A DNA stretch of 6,455 nucleotides. Origin: Gammaproteobacteria bacterium (GTDB lineage: Bacteria; Pseudomonadota; Gammaproteobacteria; Pseudomonadales; Porticoccaceae). Positions 1-5,475 of this stretch are shown piece by piece (positions within the stretch are counted from its first letter, which is position 1; each line of letters begins with the position of its first letter). The stretch lies in the NCBI GenBank assembly GCA_003646355.1, contig QNFO01000068.1, forward strand, positions 1-6,455, read 5' to 3'. The notes beneath the pieces are model-generated. The model was given only the letters and a program-made list of their open reading frames with translations. It had not been told where the DNA came from and ran no database searches. A program made the translations under genes and the position numbers.

Positions 1-546
1 ATCGATGTACTGAAAGCACCCGGCGTGATGCAAGAAGACAAAGTCGACACAGAAAGCCTTAAGGCCGCAAGCCTTCAAATTTACGATAAGGCTTTAACCC
101 TGTTGATTGATGCTCGCACCCGCGAAGGCGACCGGCTTACCATCTTTATCCGCGAGCGACTGGAAAAAATTCAGCGCGAAGTCGCTAATATCCGTACAGT
201 GCTACCGCAATTAATGGCGCAGCAAGAACAGAAAATTCGAGATAAACTTGAACAGTTTGCAGCACAGCTTGATGACGAAAGAATAGAGCAGGAACTGGTT
301 TATCTCGCCAACAAAAGTGATGTCGATGAAGAGCTTGATAGACTTGAAACTCACATCGAAGAGTTTAGTCGCGCGCTCGACAGTACATCGCCCGTTGGCA
401 GGCGGCTCGACTTCCTGCTGCAGGAATTGAATCGCGAGGCCAATACGCTTTCGTCCAAGTCCCAGGCCGCGACAACAACCCACTCCGCCGTCGAACTAAA
501 AGTACTGATCGAGCAAATTCGCGAACAAGTTCAGAACCTCGAATAG
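1..546 (+). CDS. yicC: YicC family endoribonuclease, C-terminal part (start lies outside the window)
   Basis: The reading frame is open from base 1, so this is the last 181 codons of a protein usually near 287 residues. The GTG/ATG codons at 25-30 are internal: the preceding codons read as the family's typical segment ending in PGVM. Visible parts are the end of the YicC-like N-terminal domain with the conserved REG (fragment residues 41-43), a long charged helical, probably coiled-coil stretch (about 48-120), and the DUF1732 C-terminal domain. That domain carries GRRLDFLLQELNREANTL (133-150), SKS (152-154) and the terminal IREQVQNLE, all very close to the E. coli protein. YicC proteins have been reported as endoribonucleases that also affect sRNA decay; this is family knowledge. 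The stop is 17 bases before gmk, which suggests co-transcription. Confidence 0.95.
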   Translation: MDVLKAPGVMQEDKVDTESLKAASLQIYDKALTLLIDARTREGDRLTIFIRERLEKIQREVANIRTVLPQLMAQQEQKIRDKLEQFAAQLDDERIEQELVYLANKSDVDEELDRLETHIEEFSRALDSTSPVGRRLDFLLQELNREANTLSSKSQAATTTHSAVELKVLIEQIREQVQNLE

Positions 547-563
547 CCAGAAGAGACCCCAAT

Positions 564-1181
564 ATGACCCAGCGCGGCACCCTCTATACTATTTCTGCAC
601 CTTCCGGGGCGGGCAAAACCAGCCTGGTTACAGCTCTACTCGAAAAAAGCACAGGCCTCCAGGTTTCCATTTCTCACACAACCCGCCCGAAACGCCCGGG
701 TGAAGTTGACGGGGTGAACTACCACTTCGTCAGCAAAGAGCAATTTCAGGCCATGCTCAAGCAGCAAGCCTTCCTGGAGCACGCCCAGGTATTCAGCAAC
801 AGCTACGGCACCTCCCGACAGTGGGTTGACGACACTCTGGCGAGTGGCTGCGATGTCATCCTCGAAATCGACTGGCAGGGCGCCGCCCAAATTCACCAGC
901 AAAACCCCGATACCGTGAGTATTTTTGTTCTGCCTCCCAGTAAAAACACACTGCTCGAGCGACTCACCCAGCGCGGTCAGGATGGAGCAGAGGTCATTGC
1001 CCAGCGCATCGCCGAGGCGCAGGCAGAAATGTCCCACTTCGCCGATGCCGACTTCCTGATCATTAACGATGTTTTTGCCACCGCTCTCGATGAACTGGCT
1101 CTTATTGTCAGCAGCGGCAAGCTACTGCGTAAAAAACAACAACACCAACATCAGGCCCTGATAAAAGAACTGCTGTTATAA
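564..1181 (+). CDS. gmk: Guanylate kinase
   Basis: Cytosolic enzyme that phosphorylates GMP to GDP with ATP, an essential step in making GTP and dGTP. The 205-residue length is normal for the bacterial family. The P-loop SAPSGAGKTS lies at residues 11-20. The GMP-binding signature follows: TTRPKRPGEVDG at 39-50 and NYHF at 52-55. FLEHAQVFSNSYGTS is at 70-84 and the Walker-B-like EIDWQGAAQI at 101-110. The ATG at 564 places the P-loop at the usual distance from the N-terminus; the ribosome site upstream (AAGAGA-like) is modest. It lies between yicC and rpoZ, as I recall for pseudomonads. Its product feeds the GTP/GDP pool used by the SpoT synthetase encoded two genes downstream. In Proteobacteria this enzyme is described as rather insensitive to ppGpp, unlike the Firmicute enzyme. 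Confidence 0.98.
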   Translation: MTQRGTLYTISAPSGAGKTSLVTALLEKSTGLQVSISHTTRPKRPGEVDGVNYHFVSKEQFQAMLKQQAFLEHAQVFSNSYGTSRQWVDDTLASGCDVILEIDWQGAAQIHQQNPDTVSIFVLPPSKNTLLERLTQRGQDGAEVIAQRIAEAQAEMSHFADADFLIINDVFATALDELALIVSSGKLLRKKQQHQHQALIKELLL

Positions 1182-1196
1182 ATTAACTTTTTTCAT

Positions 1197-1202
1197 TATA
1201 AT
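1197..1202 (+). promoter_or_regulatory. Candidate -10 element (TATAAT) of an internal promoter for rpoZ-spoT-ridA
   Basis: The 70-base gmk-rpoZ gap is AT-rich and contains an exact TATAAT. At 17-base spacing the -35 position is TGTTAT, which overlaps the end of gmk and is a poor match, and there is no extended TGn before the -10. If used, it would give a leader of about 43 bases ahead of rpoZ. No terminator is visible in the gap, so read-through from gmk is also expected. An AT-rich gap can contain this hexamer by chance. Confidence 0.35.
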
Positions 1203-1251
1203 TGCTGGTCGAGTAGAAATTTAATCGCGTTACAAAGAAGGTATAGTTTTA

Positions 1252-1542
1252 ATGGCTAGAATCACCGTTGAAGATTGTTTGGATCATGTTAAAAACCGTT
1301 TCGAGCTAGTTCTTGTCGGCTCCAAACGCGCTCGTCAATTAGCCATTGGCGGCAAAGAGGCTTTGGTTCCCTGGGAAAACGACAAACCCACAATTGTCGC
1401 CCTGCGTGAAATTGAAGAAGGCCTGATTGACGCTAGCATTCTCGAAGAAAAAGAAGAGGCTCTCGAAATTCTCTCACTGGATATGCTAACGGCGAACCTT
1501 AACGCCGACGAAAACACTGCACCACCCATCATCGAAGAGTAA
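1252..1542 (+). CDS. rpoZ: DNA-directed RNA polymerase subunit omega
   Basis: Omega binds the beta-prime subunit and helps RNA polymerase assemble and stay stable. With beta-prime it forms ppGpp binding site 1 in Proteobacteria. The 96-residue protein aligns with E. coli omega: MARITVED at 1-8, [16 protein letters not shown] at 15-30, and [17 protein letters not shown] at 43-59. The N-terminal MAR motif, taken as a marker of a working site 1, is intact. The C-terminal tail after about residue 65 is acidic and diverges from E. coli, as is normal for omega. AAGG at 1238-1241 sits 10 bases before the ATG. The gene follows gmk after 70 bases and precedes spoT by 21 bases, so the ppGpp enzyme and part of a ppGpp receptor share an operon. 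Confidence 0.97.
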   Translation: MARITVEDCLDHVKNRFELVLVGSKRARQLAIGGKEALVPWENDKPTIVALREIEEGLIDASILEEKEEALEILSLDMLTANLNADENTAPPIIEE

Positions 1543-1552
1543 GTCATCACCC

Positions 1553-1566
1553 GGAGGAAAGACTTG
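1553..1566 (+). promoter_or_regulatory. Strong Shine-Dalgarno and TTG start codon that set the spoT start
   Basis: GGAGG at 1553-1557 lies 6 bases before TTG at 1564-1566. No ATG or GTG occurs in frame between the rpoZ stop and this TTG. The first in-frame ATG encodes residue 59, which would remove the histidine at 48 of the hydrolase site. The TTG start also aligns with the N-terminus of E. coli SpoT, so it is well supported. I recall E. coli spoT also being reported to start at TTG. A strong ribosome site paired with a weak start codon may tune the amount of SpoT. Confidence 0.88.
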
Positions 1567-3675
1567 CAAGCGCTCGATCTTCTCAACGACAAGCTTTCCT
1601 CCTACCTCCAACCCGCTGAAGTCAAAAAAGTTCTGCGCGCTCACAAATTCGCTGAGCGCAGCCACGAAGGACAATTCCGACAAAGCGGCGAGCCCTACAT
1701 CATTCACCCCATTGCCGTCGCCTCTATCCTTGCCGATATGCACATGGACCACGAGAGCTTAATGGCAGCCTTGCTGCATGACGTTATCGAGGACACCGGC
1801 GCTACCAAAACTCAACTTAGCTGGCGCTTTGGTAAAACTGTTTCAGAACTGGTTGACGGGGTTAGCAAGCTTACCGAAATTGAGTTTGCCTCCAAAGCAG
1901 AGCAACAAGCCGAAAACTTTCAAAAAATGGCTCTGGCGATGGCCCGGGATATTCGCGTCATACTGGTGAAGCTAGCAGATCGGCTGCACAATATGCGCAC
2001 ACTGGGAGTGCTCAGACCCGATAAACGCCGACGCATCGCTCGCGAAACCCTGGAAATCTACGCCCCCCTCGCCCAGCGGCTGGGCATGAACGATATTCGT
2101 ATTGAATTTGAAGATCTCGGTTTTGCCGCGCTTTATCCCCTGCGCTATGAACACATTACCCGAGCCCTGAACAAAACCCGCGGCCATCGCAACGAACTGG
2201 TTGTGGATATCAAACAAGCTATTGAAGAGCAGCTCAGTATTGTTGGTATCACGGCTTCTGTAACCGGGCGCGAAAAACATCTCTGGAGTATTTACCAGAA
2301 GATGAAAACCAAGCAGCGCTCTTTCAAAAATATTACCGATGTCTTCGCCTTTCGGGTGGTCGTAGAAAATGTCGACGACTGTTACCGAACTCTGGGTATA
2401 TTGCATAATTTCTACAAGCCGATACCCGGCGAGTTCAAAGACTATGTCGCCATCCCCAAGTCTAATGGCTACCAGTCCCTGCACACCGTGTTGGTTGGAC
2501 TTGACGGAATACCTATTGAAGTTCAAATCCGCACCACGGAAATGGATGACCTCGGCAATTACGGCATCGCTTCACATTGGCTCTACAAATCGGGCATCGA
2601 AAGTGCTCAAGGCAACGAGCGCCGCGCCAACCGCTGGTTAGAGGGACTACTTGAAATACAGCAGCAGGCCGGTAATTCCCTCGAGTTTATCGAGCATGTC
2701 AAAACTGACCTGTTCCCCGACGAGGTCTATGTCTTCTCCCCACAGGGAGAAATCATTGAGCTGCCCACCGGAGCAACAGCTGTCGATTTTGCCTTCGCCG
2801 TACATACACAGGTCGGTAACACCTGTGTCGCCTGTGAGATTAACGGCCAGCTCAGCCCCCTGTCTGAAGTTCTGCAAAGTGGTCAGCGCGTACGTATTAT
2901 CACTGCACCGGGTGCCCAGCCAAACCCTTCGTGGCTCAATTTTGTCCTTACCGCCAAAGCACGCAGCGCCATCCGCCACTTTTTGAAAACCCAGCAACAC
3001 GACGAATCGGTCGACCTCGGCAAGCGCCTACTCGACCGAGCTCTCAACAACTTTGGTTCCAGTTATCACGATATTAAAAAGTCACAGATAAAACACTTAC
3101 TCAAAGAAACTGAAGCCGAAACTTTTGAGTCTGTACTCCAACAAATCGGTCTCGGCAACCGTGTGGCCTACGCTGTTGCCAATGTACTGATACCTGAAAA
3201 GAAGCGCCAAAAATCCGCACCCAATCTCGACTCGCCTATTTTGGTCGACAATGCCGATGGCTTGATCACCAGCTACGCACGCTGCTGCCACCCCATCCCC
3301 GGTGATTTAATTCTTGGCCATATCAGCCCTGGCCGCGGCCTGGTGGTACACCGCGACTCCTGTAAAAACCTCAACGATATACGCTCCAACGCAGAGAAGT
3401 GTATGCCTCTCAGCTGGTCGCCCACGGTCAAGGGCGAATTCCCGGTAGAACTAAAACTCGAGGTCTATTCAGATCGAGGCATTGTCGCCACTCTGGCAGC
3501 TCGGATTACTGAGCAGGATGCCACCATCGACCAGATTAATATTAAGGAGCAAGACGCTCACTCCAGCACCATTAATTTAATTATCGGCGTCAAAGATCGC
3601 ATCCACCTCGCCAACATTATGCGTAGGATTCGCGGCTTAAAATCCGTGCAGGCTGTATACCGCATAAAAAATTAA
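1564..3675 (+). CDS. spoT: Bifunctional (p)ppGpp synthetase II / (p)ppGpp 3'-pyrophosphohydrolase SpoT
   Basis: Makes and degrades the stringent-response alarmone (p)ppGpp in the cytosol. At 703 residues it nearly matches E. coli SpoT (702). Domains in order: HD hydrolase (about 20-180), RelA/SpoT synthetase (about 230-345), TGS (about 386-447), a helical region, a Cys-rich conserved segment with ARCCHPIPGD (572-581), and a C-terminal ACT domain (about 627-703). The hydrolase site is intact: R39, H48, H72-D73, E76-D77, D139 and N143. The synthetase is also intact: GREKHLWSIYQKM (235-247), D259 in DVFAFR, NGYQSLHT (301-308) and E319. D73 and E319 match the positions mutated in E. coli SpoT to remove each activity. 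The oddity is EFKD at 290-293, where bifunctional enzymes usually have RxKD and RelA has ExDD. The start is TTG with a strong ribosome site, 21 bases after rpoZ and in the same frame. Confidence 0.97.
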   Translation: MQALDLLNDKLSSYLQPAEVKKVLRAHKFAERSHEGQFRQSGEPYIIHPIAVASILADMHMDHESLMAALLHDVIEDTGATKTQLSWRFGKTVSELVDGVSKLTEIEFASKAEQQAENFQKMALAMARDIRVILVKLADRLHNMRTLGVLRPDKRRRIARETLEIYAPLAQRLGMNDIRIEFEDLGFAALYPLRYEHITRALNKTRGHRNELVVDIKQAIEEQLSIVGITASVTGREKHLWSIYQKMKTKQRSFKNITDVFAFRVVVENVDDCYRTLGILHNFYKPIPGEFKDYVAIPKSNGYQSLHTVLVGLDGIPIEVQIRTTEMDDLGNYGIASHWLYKSGIESAQGNERRANRWLEGLLEIQQQAGNSLEFIEHVKTDLFPDEVYVFSPQGEIIELPTGATAVDFAFAVHTQVGNTCVACEINGQLSPLSEVLQSGQRVRIITAPGAQPNPSWLNFVLTAKARSAIRHFLKTQQHDESVDLGKRLLDRALNNFGSSYHDIKKSQIKHLLKETEAETFESVLQQIGLGNRVAYAVANVLIPEKKRQKSAPNLDSPILVDNADGLITSYARCCHPIPGDLILGHISPGRGLVVHRDSCKNLNDIRSNAEKCMPLSWSPTVKGEFPVELKLEVYSDRGIVATLAARITEQDATIDQINIKEQDAHSSTINLIIGVKDRIHLANIMRRIRGLKSVQAVYRIKN

Positions 3676-3713
3676 ATCCCGAAAACTGAATAAATAATCT
3701 TGAGAATAGCACC

Positions 3714-4097
3714 ATGCCCAATAAAGCCGTGATCCACACCGACAATGCCCCCCAGGCGATTGGCACCTATTCACAGGCCATTAAAGTCGATAATACCGTT
3801 TACCTTTCCGGGCAAATTCCGCTGGTACCGGCGACAATGGTGATGATCTCCGACGATATTGGCGAACAAATTCAACAGGTTTTTACCAACCTGAGTGCGG
3901 TCTGCGAAGCGGCTGGCGGCTCACTGGCTGACATTGTTAAGTTAAATATTTTCCTCACCGACCTCGCCCACTTTCCAACAGTCAATGAAATTATGGGCCA
4001 GGTCTTTACCGAACCCTATCCGGCCCGCGCCGCCATTGGCGTTAAATCACTGCCCCGCGATGCCCTGGTAGAAATGGATGCCATTATGGTGCTTTGA
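3714..4097 (+). CDS. ridA: RidA family reactive enamine/imine deaminase
   Basis: RidA enzymes hydrolyse reactive 2-aminoacrylate and related enamines/imines formed by PLP-dependent dehydratases, protecting other PLP enzymes. The 127-residue length is typical. Family features visible are [12 protein letters not shown] (11-22), LSGQIPL (31-37), [21 protein letters not shown] (64-84, the core run), VNEIMGQVF (90-98) and YPARAAIGV (102-110). R105 matches the substrate-carboxylate-binding arginine of E. coli RidA by position, and E120 lies in the conserved VEMDAI. Residues 38-50 lack the common DPxTG turn and read [18 protein letters not shown] at 3702-3706 is a weak ribosome site 7 bases before the ATG. 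It starts 38 bases after the spoT stop with no terminator between, so it is likely the last gene of the operon. I recall a ridA homolog following spoT in Pseudomonas too. Confidence 0.94.
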   Translation: MPNKAVIHTDNAPQAIGTYSQAIKVDNTVYLSGQIPLVPATMVMISDDIGEQIQQVFTNLSAVCEAAGGSLADIVKLNIFLTDLAHFPTVNEIMGQVFTEPYPARAAIGVKSLPRDALVEMDAIMVL

Positions 4098-4118
4098 GGG
4101 TTTCCCCTCTCAACCCTT
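4096..4118. terminator. Weak hairpin between convergent ridA and the DUF1643 gene
   Basis: GAGGGTT at 4096-4102 can pair with AACCCTT at 4112-4118: seven pairs including one G-T, with a nine-base loop. A shorter alternative is GAGGG (4096-4100) with CCCTC (4105-4109). The hairpin overlaps the ridA stop and sits in the 29-base gap between convergent genes, where a terminator is expected. Neither strand has a U-run after the stem, so intrinsic termination is doubtful. Confidence 0.22.
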
Positions 4119-4126
4119 CAGCCAAG

Positions 4127-4642
4127 CTAAGTCATGGCCGCTAGATAGGCTGCCATATCAAACTCGGAAAAAGACCACTGATAGGAAAGTCGAGAGGGGT
4201 GCCTGGGATGGCCGTGCTGACACAATTCGCCGTAGTGCAACCAACGCCCACCTCTGTTAGAAACCTCCCGGTGCAGCTTGATACAGGCCTTTAATAAGTA
4301 GGGGCGAGAGCTGATATTCACGCCCCAGGCAGCCCACATCACGGGTGGCTCATTACCAAAACTATCAACGATTTCAAGAATATTGCGCCGGGATAATCGC
4401 GCATTGTGTTTAACGGGTAAGTCTTGCGGGTCAGTGGCGCGCAGCGGGTAGAGGTTGGCCATCACAAAGCCGTCATGACCACTACGCAAGGCCACTTGTT
4501 CAACCTTCGCCACGGTTGTATCGGCCTTTTCACGGTTAGCTGTACTGGGGTTGAGTCCAATGACATGGAGTTTGGCACAACCGGATTTACCGAGAATGAA
4601 ACGCGCCGTATCACCGCGATTACAGGAATAGAGATCATACAT
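4127..4642 (-). CDS. DUF1643 family protein of unknown function
   Basis: This 171-residue cytosolic-looking protein has no signal peptide or membrane segment. It matches the DUF1643 pattern as I know it: LNPSTA at residues 30-35, ADTTV at 40-44, GFVMANLYPLRATDPQDL at 58-75, WAAWG at 103-107 and GHPRHPSRL at 144-152. The conserved Asn, Asp, Trp, His and Arg residues look like those of an enzyme or nucleotide-binding fold, but no activity is established that I know of. The ATG at 4642 is the only standard start between the in-frame VOC stop and the LNPSTA motif that leaves the N-terminus whole. It has no clear Shine-Dalgarno, so translation may depend on coupling with the VOC gene 36 bases upstream in the same frame. 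It is the last gene of the minus-strand cluster and converges on ridA. The family assignment is fairly sure; the function is unknown. Confidence 0.85.
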   Translation of the reverse strand: MYDLYSCNRGDTARFILGKSGCAKLHVIGLNPSTANREKADTTVAKVEQVALRSGHDGFVMANLYPLRATDPQDLPVKHNARLSRRNILEIVDSFGNEPPVMWAAWGVNISSRPYLLKACIKLHREVSNRGGRWLHYGELCQHGHPRHPSRLSYQWSFSEFDMAAYLAAMT

Positions 4643-4678
4643 AGGGATTAAACAAACCAGGCCTGGACGTCGAAATAG

Positions 4679-5083
4679 CTAACGAGGATAAACAATAAAC
4701 TCCAGCAGGTTTTCATCCGGGTCGCGAATATAAACACTGGTGCCACTATCGCGACCGCCATTGCGCCCGCCGACGCGCTCCACCGGCCCCTCTTCAATGT
4801 CTGCATTCAACTGACCGAGCAATTGATGCAATGCCGCCTCGGTATCGCCCCAGACAAAACAAAAGTCACCACAGCCCGGTTGCGCGCTTGGCCCACGCAA
4901 GGAAAATTTGCCCGACTGCCAAATAGCGGGGGTATGGAAATTAATTTTATTGTCGCCAAAGTGAATCGAATAAAGCCGTTTGCCGAAGTCATCACCCACG
5001 CCACAACCAAGGGCCTTATAGAAAGCGATCATTTCATCGACTTTTTGAATCGGGATGGCGACGTGATCGAAAGCCTTAATCAT
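4679..5083 (-). CDS. VOC (glyoxalase/dioxygenase fold) family protein, GLOD5-like
   Basis: A single-module vicinal-oxygen-chelate protein of 134 residues; such proteins usually dimerise to build a metal site. FDHVAIPI (5-12) starts the first beta-alpha-beta-beta-beta unit, KINFH (46-50) ends it, GDFCFVW (72-78) starts the second, and YIRDPDENLLEFIVY (118-132) closes it. By position, H7, H50, E128 and possibly D73 are candidate metal ligands; this is inference. The pattern, including EEGPVERVGG (97-106) and DPDENLLE, resembles GLOD5 and the so-called VOC virulence proteins of enterobacteria more than classical glyoxalase I. The substrate cannot be named. The ATG at 5083 places FDHVAI at the usual N-terminal position; the ribosome site is weak (AAAGACGAAAAA-like). 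It follows the DUF1330 gene after 48 bases and precedes the DUF1643 gene by 36. Confidence 0.9.
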   Translation of the reverse strand: MIKAFDHVAIPIQKVDEMIAFYKALGCGVGDDFGKRLYSIHFGDNKINFHTPAIWQSGKFSLRGPSAQPGCGDFCFVWGDTEAALHQLLGQLNADIEEGPVERVGGRNGGRDSGTSVYIRDPDENLLEFIVYPR

Positions 5084-5131
5084 TATTATTTTTCGTCTTT
5101 GTTATCAAAACATCACTACCTTAACGTACGG

Positions 5132-5419
5132 CTATACGCCCTCAACCACCATCATATGAGACACCGCCGATTTATGCCGCGCCATTCTCGCCTCGCGGTA
5201 TTCTTCTGAGTCGACCCAGGCTCTGGCTTTGACCATTGATTCAAACCTTAAAATCACCGTGCGATTCGGTGTGCGATTGCCTTCAAAGACATCGACCGCA
5301 CCGCCACGGGCAAGGTACTCACCGCCAAAGGCTTCGATGGCGGCAGGGGCCAGTTGCTTATAGGCTTCATAAGCCTCGGGGTCGGTGACGTTGACATCGA
5401 CTATTACATAAGCGGACAT
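5132..5419 (-). CDS. DUF1330 domain protein (ferredoxin-like, dimeric alpha-beta barrel type)
   Basis: A 95-residue protein that is almost entirely one DUF1330 domain. It opens with AYVIVDVNVTDPEAYEAYKQ (residues 3-22), followed by AIEAFGGEYLARGG (27-40), RTVILRFESMVKARAW (53-68) and SEEYREARMARHKSA (71-85). These are standard family features: a first strand, a DPEAYxxY helix, the GG(E/R)YLARGG strand, and a C-terminal EYxxAR helix. Small proteins of this fold often dimerise and include heme-cleaving monooxygenases and Dabb proteins, but DUF1330 itself has no firmly established role. AAGG (5430-5427) lies 7 bases before the ATG, a good ribosome site. It starts 43 bases after the LLM oxidoreductase stop and is probably co-transcribed with it. 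Small proteins of this kind may act on products of a neighbouring oxidoreductase, but that is only suggested by position. Confidence 0.92.
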   Translation of the reverse strand: MSAYVIVDVNVTDPEAYEAYKQLAPAAIEAFGGEYLARGGAVDVFEGNRTPNRTVILRFESMVKARAWVDSEEYREARMARHKSAVSHMMVVEGV

Positions 5420-5460
5420 ATTTTTACCTTGTCATTAAAATCGGGGGAGGGCGTGCATCG

Positions 5461-5475
5461 CGCTAAATATTAGCG
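5461..5475. repeat. Inverted repeat at the LLM oxidoreductase stop codon
   Basis: CGCTAA (5461-5466) and TTAGCG (5470-5475) are perfect inverted arms around a three-base centre. The stop codon of the oxidoreductase (5465-5463 on the minus strand) lies inside one arm. In the minus-strand transcript this would be a small 6-bp hairpin without a following U-run, so it does not look like a terminator. It could be chance or a weak mRNA processing or stability element. Confidence 0.3.

Noticed and set aside
25..546. A complete 173-residue protein starting at the GTG at base 25
   Set aside because: The frame is open to base 1 and the earlier codons match the YicC family, so this is the tail of a longer gene, not a short complete one.
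1972..2526. A 184-residue open frame on the minus strand inside spoT
   Set aside because: It lies wholly opposite a highly conserved part of spoT and shows no recognisable domain. It is a coding shadow.
4078..4260. A short plus-strand open frame starting in the end of ridA
   Set aside because: It starts inside ridA and runs antisense into the DUF1643 gene, with no recognisable motif.
4127..4642. DUF1643 gene as sign of a defence island or prophage
   Set aside because: No integrase, restriction, toxin-antitoxin or phage gene is present in the window, and the neighbours look metabolic.
4657..4666. Perfect 10-base palindrome CCAGGCCTGG in the VOC-DUF1643 gap
   Set aside because: It forms only a three-pair stem and does not extend. 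A palindrome of this size is unremarkable, though it could be a protein site.
4823..5209. A 128-residue plus-strand open frame across the VOC and DUF1330 genes
   Set aside because: It spans two convincing genes on the other strand and has no family resemblance or supporting ribosome site.
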